From an uncultured Flavobacteriales bacterium (GTDB lineage: Bacteria > Bacteroidota > Bacteroidia > Flavobacteriales_D > Crocinitomicaceae), in the NCBI GenBank assembly GCA_905479845.1, contig CAJQOB010000174.1:1-5394 (forward strand): a stretch of 5,394 nt of DNA, read 5' to 3'. Position 1 is the stretch's first letter; the number at the start of each line of letters is the position of its first letter. The position numbers were made by a program, and so were the translations under genes. The notes under the pieces were generated by a model. The model was given only the letters and a program-made list of their open reading frames with translations. It searched no databases and was not told the origin of the DNA. Positions 1 through 5,394 of the stretch are shown here, in pieces.

Positions 1-431
1 TTTGGAACTTCCGCTAAGCGAATCGCAGATGATGCTCCTTGATCAATCCAACGGGTTGGAACCTGCTCTGCTCGTGTCACCCCAACTTTTACCGCACTGG
101 ACGCAGCCAAATAAACTACATGAGGTTGATTGTGGTGCTTCTCCTCCCATTCAGGGTCGCGTCCTTCTCCAAGATGTGCTTTACACAATTCAGGGCGAAG
201 AATACATTCTGCCGCCTCTGGTGCACTGATGAAGCAATTGTAGCAAAAGCCTTGTCCGAAAGATTTCTTTGTGATCTTGTTACACTTTATACAATTGATT
301 CGACCTTCCCATTTCAAGGTGATTTCTTTCCCAACAAAGTCGTTGAGACAAATCTTTTCAGAAAGTGACAAATGATATTGAATGGTATCATCCAATATCG
401 TTTTCATTTTGTGCAAGTTCCCTTCTACCAT
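1..431 (-). CDS. DUF2797 family protein, N-terminal part (runs off left edge)
   Basis: The reverse strand reads open from an ATG at 431 to the window edge, giving 143 residues plus two bases of the next codon. The protein has cysteine pairs C47-x2-C50 and C63-x2-C66, followed by C76, C83 and H86, a pattern that suggests one or two zinc ribbons. After these come RDPEWEEKHHNQPHVVYLA (about 91-109), KVGVTR (115-120) and PTRWIDQGA (125-133). This order (Cys cluster, then EW..H..QPH.VYLA, then K.G.TR, then P.RW.DQGA) is what I know of the DUF2797 family, whose function is not established. Metal binding is inferred from the cysteines. One base separates this start from the gldC stop, so it is probably co-transcribed with gldBC. 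A second ATG at codon 9 is a possible alternative start. The C-terminal part lies outside the window. Confidence 0.85.
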   Translation of the reverse strand, partial: MVEGNLHKMKTILDDTIQYHLSLSEKICLNDFVGKEITLKWEGRINCIKCNKITKKSFGQGFCYNCFISAPEAAECILRPELCKAHLGEGRDPEWEEKHHNQPHVVYLAASSAVKVGVTRAEQVPTRWIDQGASSAIRLAEVP

Positions 432-432
432 A

Positions 433-783
433 CTACTTGGACTCGGGCATGATTTTCATTTTATCCGCAAAGTGATAGCAGTAGTCACGAAGATCTTCGC
501 AAATCTTGTGTTCTCCCGTTGCTTTCTCAAATGTATCTGACATTGTGAGTAAGGTTTGGTGGAAGAATTGTTTCATTTCTTCAATTGACATGTCCTTCGT
601 CCACAAATCAACTTTCATTGTGTTTTTTGCTTTCGGGTCCCAAAGTGATAATATGAATGCACGGGCTTCCTGATCTTTCACATTCCCATCTTCCGCACTC
701 CACTTCATTCGAATCGGAAGGTTATTTTCATTCATTCCAACTTTCAAATGAATCTCCGATGTCTTCACTACTTTATCTTCCAT
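433..783 (-). CDS. gldC: Gliding motility protein GldC
   Basis: This 116-residue protein has no signal peptide or membrane segment. It matches the short GldC family seen next to gldB in Bacteroidota. Recognisable blocks are WSAEDG (28-33), an acidic run with AxAFILSLWDP (40-50), VDLWTKDM (58-65) and the helix EEMKQFFHQTLLTMSDTF (68-85). The length is typical of the family. GldC is known from gliding flavobacteria as an accessory motility protein whose loss weakens colony spreading rather than abolishing gliding; its biochemical activity is unknown. The ATG overlaps the gldB TAA by one base (TAATG), which suggests translational coupling. The TAG stop is followed after one base by the ATG of the DUF2797 gene. 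Family assignment is confident; any specific molecular role would be guesswork. Confidence 0.93.
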   Translation of the reverse strand: MEDKVVKTSEIHLKVGMNENNLPIRMKWSAEDGNVKDQEARAFILSLWDPKAKNTMKVDLWTKDMSIEEMKQFFHQTLLTMSDTFEKATGEHKICEDLRDYCYHFADKMKIMPESK

Positions 784-1799
784 TACTCTGTTGTTTCGTA
801 TGCTTGTAATATTGTGTTGTATCCAACTTCTTTCAATTCTTCTAATGTTAAATCAGAATTGTTTTCCATGTATTGCTGAACCATTCTCCATCCAAGGAAT
901 TGCCCTAATCGGTCTGGTCCCTTTTCTGGCAGTCCTGGTGTAAATGGACCTTCTTGGAACATATTTGCTTTTGTCTTTTCATCAAGAACAAATAACAATT
1001 TTTGGTCTACTAAATATTGCCAGAAAGACGCTTCATTCTCAAGTGCCCAATCATAATCTTTTTTAGAATATCGAATAATCAATTCCTTATCAACATCGGG
1101 GAATGAACCTTCTACGAAATAGAGGATTTTCCCCCAATGGATCATAAATTCAGCCAAAGACCCAGACTTTGGTACGGGCATGTGATTCGCTAAGATCCAA
1201 GACGCCAATACGTCTCTTTCAAGGAACTTAGCTTCCATTCCGTCCTTGTACCATTGATAGTATTCGTTTGTCGGTAATTCTTTAATCACATCTGTTTTTG
1301 GCCCTAGGTATTGCTCCAGTCCTACTGCAATATCATTGTCAAATGACGCTGCGCTCGATCGAAAAAGGGAATTCAAAAAGACTACATGTTTCGGGTATTT
1401 CTCGTTTGAAAAATGAGCTTTTAGGTGAGTGAAACCATCCGTTATTTTTGCTTTAATCTTTGATTTATCCTTGAACTGGCTCCCCATTTTTTGCTCCAAA
1501 CGATGGATGTATTTATCCGCAAAAAAATCGGACACAGCACCGAAAACAGCTGAATCTGAGACATCACCGATATTTAAGCAATGACCAAATTCGTACTCGT
1601 ATACGTCCTTAATTTCTATTTTGTATTCATTAACGAGCTTTACAAGTGTTGATGAATCGGAACTTCTAAATGCCTCGTCCATATCGATGTAAGAAATGTC
1701 CATTTTAACATTCGAAGTGTCGATGTCAAGTGGATCATTACCGCAAGCTGACAAAATCAACAAAAGAAGTGATGTAAAAAAAATGCTTTTCAGAGTCAT
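783..1799 (-). CDS. gldB: Gliding motility lipoprotein GldB
   Basis: This 338-residue protein has a type II signal peptide: basic K4, hydrophobic stretch 6-16, and lipobox L16-S17-A18-C19, so the mature protein should be lipidated at C19. The body matches GldB: a central DIAVGLEQYLG block, then FMIHWGKILYFVEGSFPD, then a C-terminal GQFLGWRMVQQYM followed by a TLEELKEVG helix. In Flavobacterium johnsoniae GldB is one of the envelope lipoproteins needed for gliding and is linked to stability of other Gld and type IX secretion components. It is probably anchored in the cell envelope facing the periplasm. It heads a gldB-gldC-DUF2797 operon and has a good upstream promoter match. An AAGGA sequence lies six bases before the ATG, which is notable because Shine-Dalgarno sites are rare in this phylum. 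Length and domain layout are normal, with no sign of truncation. Confidence 0.92.
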   Translation of the reverse strand: MTLKSIFFTSLLLLILSACGNDPLDIDTSNVKMDISYIDMDEAFRSSDSSTLVKLVNEYKIEIKDVYEYEFGHCLNIGDVSDSAVFGAVSDFFADKYIHRLEQKMGSQFKDKSKIKAKITDGFTHLKAHFSNEKYPKHVVFLNSLFRSSAASFDNDIAVGLEQYLGPKTDVIKELPTNEYYQWYKDGMEAKFLERDVLASWILANHMPVPKSGSLAEFMIHWGKILYFVEGSFPDVDKELIIRYSKKDYDWALENEASFWQYLVDQKLLFVLDEKTKANMFQEGPFTPGLPEKGPDRLGQFLGWRMVQQYMENNSDLTLEELKEVGYNTILQAYETTE

Positions 1800-1821
1800 T
1801 ATTAATCCTTAATTTCGTAGT

Positions 1822-1856
1822 CAAAAGTACTTAAAATAGTACATGTATCAGGCAAA
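1822..1856 (-). promoter_or_regulatory. Putative Bacteroidota-type promoter for gldB operon
   Basis: On the minus strand a TTTG (-33-like box, 1856-1853) is followed after 23 bases by TACTTTTG (1829-1822), an exact match to the TAnnTTTG -7 consensus described for Bacteroidota. The spacing is at the long end of the range reported for flavobacteria. Transcription would start near 1815, leaving a leader of roughly 15 bases before the gldB ATG at 1799. The consensus match and position are seen directly; activity is inferred. Confidence 0.6.
1827..1847. repeat. Small inverted repeat and palindrome in the divergent intergenic region
   Basis: GTACT (1827-1831) and AGTAC (1838-1842) form an inverted repeat around a six-base TAAAAT spacer. 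The overlapping 1840-1847 TACATGTA is a perfect 8-base palindrome. Both lie between the two boxes of the proposed gldB promoter and upstream of the divergent barrel gene, where an operator could act on both directions. The region is short and AT-rich, so chance occurrence is quite possible. Confidence 0.3.
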
Positions 1857-1874
1857 CGAACGACCTAAATTAAA

Positions 1875-2705
1875 ATGACAAATATGAAAAAAACCTTACT
1901 AGCATTTGCTATCCTCGGTCTTTCGACTGGCGTGATGGCTCAAGAAGCTGCGGACAAATCATTTCAAGCAGGATTGACAATGGCTATTGGTCCTAATTTC
2001 CAAAAAATGGGAACTAAAATCATGGCTAGCGATGGTTCAGGTCTTGATTTGACAATTGGAATGAATGGAATCTGGTCATTTAACGAGAACGTAGGATTTA
2101 ATACGGGTGTGGAATTTGATTTTTCTACATTGAAGTACAAGACGAGTTCAACAGAAGAAATTTACTATTGGTATAATGATTCAAAGATTCTTCAGCAGGA
2201 TGAAGTAGCAGGCGATGCAAATAAACAACTTTTCAGAATGAGCACACGAGCTCAAAAAGGAACCTACTTGACGATTCCTACAATGCTTTTGTTTCGAACG
2301 AACTTTATTGGTTACTTCCGTTACTTCGGAAAGTTTGGTTTGAGAAACAGCTTCTTGCTAACTAACAAAATCAATGATAATGGAGTTAACTATGGTCTTG
2401 ATATTCCTGGCAGTCCAATTGAAATTTCAGGAGAAAACTTAAATATGAAAGCAAAAGGAGACATGTTCTTCTTTAAATCGGCTGTTGGTCTCTCTGGTGG
2501 AGCAGAATGGAATTTCTCAGGATCAACATCTTTGGTTGCTGAGCTTGGGTTCTACTATGGATTCACACCTTTACACCTTGACAAAAACGAGGGAAACACT
2601 ACCCTGTTCACCGCTGCTGGAGTTAATGGAACGTTAGAAGACAATCACTTCTCGAACCAAGCTACGCAGCAACAGTTACAATTTAAAGTTTCAATCTTAT
2701 TCTAA
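1875..2705 (+). CDS. PorT-like outer-membrane beta-barrel protein
   Basis: This 276-residue protein has a clear Sec signal peptide: MTNMKK, then a hydrophobic stretch, with probable cleavage in VMA|Q after residue 22. The mature part lacks long hydrophobic helices. It shows alternating short strands rich in glycine and aromatic residues, such as LTMAIGPNF, GFNTGVEFDF, GYFRYFGKFGLR, SAVGLSGGAEWNF and LVAELGFYYGF. It ends in LQFKVSILF, a barrel-type terminal strand with a final phenylalanine. The central KGTYLTIPTMLLFRT resembles the YL.IP.LL block common in the outer-membrane beta-barrel (PorT-like) family of Bacteroidota. The substrate or partner is unknown; some family members are type IX secretion components, but nothing here proves that. 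The ATG at 1884 (MKKTLL) is an equally plausible start. The stop is 10 bases from nadE, so the two are probably co-transcribed. Confidence 0.75.
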   Translation: MTNMKKTLLAFAILGLSTGVMAQEAADKSFQAGLTMAIGPNFQKMGTKIMASDGSGLDLTIGMNGIWSFNENVGFNTGVEFDFSTLKYKTSSTEEIYYWYNDSKILQQDEVAGDANKQLFRMSTRAQKGTYLTIPTMLLFRTNFIGYFRYFGKFGLRNSFLLTNKINDNGVNYGLDIPGSPIEISGENLNMKAKGDMFFFKSAVGLSGGAEWNFSGSTSLVAELGFYYGFTPLHLDKNEGNTTLFTAAGVNGTLEDNHFSNQATQQQLQFKVSILF

Positions 2706-2715
2706 ATAGCACGAT

Positions 2716-3489
2716 TTGAATTATTCAAAAGTTGCAGAACACATTACAGCCTGGCTAAGCAATTATTGCGATACAGCCGGGCTGTCTGGTTTTATTATCG
2801 GGATTTCTGGTGGTGTCGATTCAGGATTGACATCCACACTTTGCGCACTCACTGGAAAAAAGACAATTTTACTTAGTATGCCGATTCGTCAGACATACGC
2901 GGAGTACGATCGTGCAAAAAATCACATTGCTGATCTCGAAAAACGTTTCCCAAATGTCAGCTCGCTTGACATAGATTTAACGGCTTCCTTCGATCAATTG
3001 GAGAAAGACTTTCCCGCAGATGTCGCAGAACATGCACTCGCCATGGCGAATACTCGTTCTCGCCTGAGAATGGCGACACTTTACGCAATTGGACAAGTGC
3101 ATGGATGCTTGGTTTGCGGAACAGGAAATAAAGTCGAGGATTTCGGTGTAGGTTTCTATACAAAGTATGGAGATGGTGGTGTTGATATCAGCCCAATCGC
3201 TGATCTTAATAAATCCGAAGTTTGGGGATTAGCAGCGGAAGTTGATGTAATTCAAGAAATCGTTGAAGCCAAACCAACGGATGGTCTTTGGGAGGATGGT
3301 CGCTCTGATGAGGATCAAATTGGGGCTTCTTATCCTGAGCTCGAATGGGCCATGGATTATAAAGGAGATGGATCAATTCTTAGCGAACGCCAAGAGGAGA
3401 TTCTTAAGATTTATAAGCGTTTGAACCGCATCAACCGTCACAAAATGGAGCCAATTCCTGTTTGTGAGATTCCCGAGGAGTTCAAGTAA
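2716..3489 (+). CDS. nadE: NAD(+) synthase, ammonia-dependent type
   Basis: NadE makes NAD+ from deamido-NAD+ (nicotinic acid adenine dinucleotide), ATP and an ammonia donor in the cytosol, the last step of NAD biosynthesis. The 257 residues form one PP-loop ATP pyrophosphatase domain with no N-terminal glutaminase domain, so it should use free ammonia. Visible motifs are the ATP-binding SGGVDS (31-36), NTRSRLRMATLYA in the middle, GTGNKVEDF (135-143), KYGDGG and DISPIADLNKSEVW (about 150-169), and the RSDEDQIGASYPELEWAM block near the C-terminus. Length is normal for the single-domain form. The start is TTG at 2716; there is no in-frame ATG or GTG between the preceding in-frame TAG at 2707 and the conserved N-terminal helix. 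It follows the barrel gene by 10 bases and probably shares its transcript. Confidence 0.96.
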   Translation: MNYSKVAEHITAWLSNYCDTAGLSGFIIGISGGVDSGLTSTLCALTGKKTILLSMPIRQTYAEYDRAKNHIADLEKRFPNVSSLDIDLTASFDQLEKDFPADVAEHALAMANTRSRLRMATLYAIGQVHGCLVCGTGNKVEDFGVGFYTKYGDGGVDISPIADLNKSEVWGLAAEVDVIQEIVEAKPTDGLWEDGRSDEDQIGASYPELEWAMDYKGDGSILSERQEEILKIYKRLNRINRHKMEPIPVCEIPEEFK

Positions 3490-3606
3490 TTTCCTTATAC
3501 AGTATATAGCTGAATATTCAAGTGTTATTTTTTCTTCGCGTTTGAAAGTTTTCTGTTGGAATTACGTCGAACTATCATACTTGATTATTTAGAATCACTC
3601 TCCTGT

Positions 3607-3637
3607 TTTGATTTGCATTAGATTGGTGTTATCTTAG
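3607..3637 (+). promoter_or_regulatory. Possible promoter of the M36 peptidase gene
   Basis: TTTG at 3607-3610 is followed after 19 bases by TATCTTAG at 3630-3637, which matches the Bacteroidota -7 consensus TAnnTTTG except for one base. The spacing is near the optimum. Transcription would begin around 3644, about 45 bases before the start codon and right at the stem-loop. No better match was found in the gap after nadE, but the imperfect -7 box keeps this tentative. Confidence 0.35.
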
Positions 3638-3642
3638 TCAAC

Positions 3643-3668
3643 AAGAATGCAATGTAGTTTGTATTCTT
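3643..3668 (+). promoter_or_regulatory. Stem-loop in the leader of the M36 peptidase gene
   Basis: AAGAATGCAA (3643-3652) can pair with TTGTATTCTT (3659-3668) over ten positions, nine Watson-Crick and one G-U, around a six-base TGTAGT loop. It lies 20 bases upstream of the peptidase ATG. No U-run follows, so it does not look like an intrinsic terminator. It could be an mRNA 5' stabilising hairpin or, as DNA, an imperfect inverted-repeat operator. The pairing is seen directly; the role is inferred. Confidence 0.4.
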
Positions 3669-3688
3669 AATTTAAACAGCTATAACTT

Positions 3689-5394
3689 ATGATTGCTCTG
3701 CGTAAATCTCTCCGAGCGCAAATGGCGTTGCTATTTAGCGCGATCTCCTTTTGCAGCTTCTCTCAAGATGCAAAACAACAGATTCAAAATTATTTAAACG
3801 AAAACAAGGAAGTTCTTGAACTGACTGAATCCGACATTCAGAATTGGCGAATCACGAGTCAACACACTTCCAAACAAACTGGCTTGCATCACGTTTATGT
3901 GAGTCAAGAGTATGACGGCATCGAAATTTTTGGTGCGAATGCGGTATTCGCCATTAAAGGTGAAAAAGTTCAACTAACTGGAAATCGACTTGAATCGAAC
4001 ATTTCAGAGAAAGTTGTTTCTCCTTCAGCTTCTCTTTCAAACGAAGAGGCTATTTATGCTGCTGCAACCGAACTTGATCTGGAAACACCTTTAACGATTG
4101 ATCAATTGGAGGATAAAAATACTGAGACAGCCGCTTTCAGTGCTCCGAGTTTTTCCTTGGAGTCAATCCCTGTTCGATTGGTTTATCTCGTGGAAGATGA
4201 TCAATTGACACTTGCGTGGAACTTGAACATCTACGAACTGTCTACCGATCACTGGTGGAACGTTCTGGTGAATGCAAATGACGGAAGCTTGATCACTAAA
4301 GTGGATTGGGTTGTGAGTTGTTCATTTGAACACAATCACACTGCTCAAAATTGTGATGCACTTGCCAAACAAGAAGTGGTTTCAATTCCGAATTATTTGA
4401 TGCCACCTCCTCCTCCTCCAGCTACGGATCAATACAATGTATTTGAACTTCCAGTTGAAAGTCCAAATCATGGATCGAGAACTTTGGTTGTTGGACCCTC
4501 AGACCCATTGGCTTCTCCTTTTGGTTGGCACGATGATGATGGTATACTAGGTGAAGAGTACACAATATCGCGTGGAAACAACGTCCATGCAATGGAGGAC
4601 CAAAACGATAATAATGGTATTGGTTACTCTCCAGATGGTGGAGCAGGAATCAATTTTGATTTCCCAGCAGATTTAACTCAAACGAGTAATACCTACCTTG
4701 ATGCTGCGATTACGAATTTGTTCTACATGAACAACATGATGCATGACATCTGGTACCGCTACGGCTTCGACGAAGTGAGTGGAAACTTCCAAGAAAACAA
4801 TTATGGAAATGGTGGTCAAGCATCCGATTATGTAAACGCCGACGCTCAAGATGGCGGAGGAACGAACAATGCAAACTTCGCAACACCAGATGACGGATCA
4901 AATCCAAGAATGCAAATGTACTTATGGTCACCAAGTGGTGGATCGGATCTCGTTACCGTAAACTCTCCTTCAGCGGTTGCTGGATCGTACGGAGGTGTCG
5001 AAGCAGGTTTCGGACCAGGTCTTCCTTCCACTCCAATCACAGAGGATTTGGTTTTACCAATTGATAACGATCCAGATATTTATGATGCCTGTACTGACCC
5101 TGTCACTCCAGGATTAATGAGTGGAAAAATTGCTTTAATCATGCGTGGGTCGTGTCCATTTGTTGATAAAGTTCAACGTGCTCAAGATGATGGAGCGGTT
5201 GCTGTAATTATCGTGAATAACGACCCAGCTACGACACCGTTCGCAATGGGTGGAACGAGCTCAACTATTACAATTCCTAGTGTTATGATTTCTAACGCCG
5301 ATGGTCTTGCGTTAATTGCTGAAATCGAAAATGGTGGAACTGTTAATGCCACTTTGGCTAATACAGGAGTGTTCGCGCGGGATGGCGATTTTGA
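3689..5394 (+). CDS. Secreted M36 (fungalysin-type) zinc metallopeptidase with PA domain, N-terminal part
   Basis: The frame is open from the ATG at 3689 to the window edge: 568 residues plus two bases. A signal peptide covers about residues 1-26, ending FCSFSQ; M12 is an alternative start. An FTP propeptide follows (about 45-100, W53 onward), then a PepSY-like region (about 115-208, including LAWNLNIYELSTDHWWNVLV), which normally act as inhibitor and chaperone until cleaved. A six-proline run (239-244) lies in the linker. The M36 catalytic domain begins with SPFGWHDDDG (276-285), RGNNVHAMEDQN, NLFYMNNMMHDIWYRYGF (343-360) and RMQMYLW (407-413). A PA domain (about 445-550) is inserted, with C468 and C489 placed for a disulfide. 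The zinc-binding HExxH should follow beyond the window and cannot be verified. Bacteroidota homologues are commonly type IX secretion cargo with a C-terminal sorting domain, also outside the window. Confidence 0.9.
   Translation, partial: MIALRKSLRAQMALLFSAISFCSFSQDAKQQIQNYLNENKEVLELTESDIQNWRITSQHTSKQTGLHHVYVSQEYDGIEIFGANAVFAIKGEKVQLTGNRLESNISEKVVSPSASLSNEEAIYAAATELDLETPLTIDQLEDKNTETAAFSAPSFSLESIPVRLVYLVEDDQLTLAWNLNIYELSTDHWWNVLVNANDGSLITKVDWVVSCSFEHNHTAQNCDALAKQEVVSIPNYLMPPPPPPATDQYNVFELPVESPNHGSRTLVVGPSDPLASPFGWHDDDGILGEEYTISRGNNVHAMEDQNDNNGIGYSPDGGAGINFDFPADLTQTSNTYLDAAITNLFYMNNMMHDIWYRYGFDEVSGNFQENNYGNGGQASDYVNADAQDGGGTNNANFATPDDGSNPRMQMYLWSPSGGSDLVTVNSPSAVAGSYGGVEAGFGPGLPSTPITEDLVLPIDNDPDIYDACTDPVTPGLMSGKIALIMRGSCPFVDKVQRAQDDGAVAVIIVNNDPATTPFAMGGTSSTITIPSVMISNADGLALIAEIENGGTVNATLANTGVFARDGDF

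Noticed and set aside
2..368. Two overlapping plus-strand open frames (2-229 and 39-368)
   Set aside because: They lie opposite the DUF2797 gene, whose conserved motifs are unmistakable on the minus strand. Their translations show no recognisable domain.
1810..1817. TAATTTCG as a -7 box for the plus-strand barrel gene
   Set aside because: It differs from TAnnTTTG by one base, and I could not find a TTG or TTTG box at suitable spacing upstream. The promoter of this gene remains unassigned.
2957..3163. Minus-strand open frame of 68 codons inside nadE
   Set aside because: nadE is intact and well conserved on the plus strand; the antisense translation is basic and low in recognisable features.
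3496..3535. Possible nadE terminator: TATACAGTATA, the palindrome TGAATATTCA and a following T-run
   Set aside because: The stems are very short, entirely or almost entirely A/T, and leave no room for a stable loop. The T-run alone is not enough to call an intrinsic terminator.
3654..3662. TAGTTTG as a -7 box for the M36 peptidase gene
   Set aside because: It has one base too few between TA and TTTG, the nearest upstream TTG is about 29 bases away, and it falls inside the stem-loop.
3749..3757. Cysteine in the peptidase signal peptide (C22) as a lipobox
   Set aside because: The preceding residue is phenylalanine (ISFC), which does not fit a lipobox. A standard cleavable signal ending at SFS-Q fits better.
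4710..5040. Two minus-strand open frames (4710-4934 and 4846-5040)
   Set aside because: Both lie antisense to the conserved M36 catalytic region. They are by-products of its codon composition.

Overview
The window reads as ordinary chromosomal DNA from a gliding-type member of the Bacteroidota, most likely Flavobacteriales. The Flavobacterium, Fluviicola and Crocinitomicaceae range fits, but the genus cannot be fixed from this sequence. Four things support this: adjacent gldB and gldC, moderately AT-rich coding, promoters resembling the Bacteroidota TTTG / TAnnTTTG type, and a PorT-like outer-membrane barrel plus a secreted M36 metallopeptidase of the kind usually exported by the type IX secretion system (T9SS).

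Layout. Positions 1-1799 hold a tightly packed minus-strand operon read right to left: gldB (gliding lipoprotein), gldC, and the N-terminal part of a DUF2797 zinc-ribbon-like protein that runs off the left edge. The gldB stop and gldC start share one base, and gldC is separated from the DUF2797 gene by a single base. A 75-base divergent intergenic region (1800-1874) carries a good gldB promoter match with small palindromes between its two boxes. To its right a plus-strand pair, a PorT-like outer-membrane beta-barrel and nadE (NAD+ synthase, TTG start), is separated by 10 bases. A 199-base non-coding gap (3490-3688) holds a plausible promoter and a 26-base stem-loop. It leads into a large secreted M36 (fungalysin-type) metallopeptidase gene, which is open at the right edge. 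Its visible part covers the signal peptide, FTP and PepSY propeptide, the first half of the catalytic domain and an inserted PA domain. The catalytic HExxH motif would lie beyond the window.

How the genes fit together. GldB and GldC belong to the gliding and T9SS-associated envelope machinery. The barrel protein is an outer-membrane component, and the M36 protease is a typical substrate class of that secretion route. NadE is core NAD biosynthesis. The DUF2797 protein has no established role. I see no mobile element, CRISPR array, RNA gene or phage feature, and no convincing undescribed system. The most useful leads are the DUF2797 protein embedded in the gldBC operon and the stem-loop in the protease leader.
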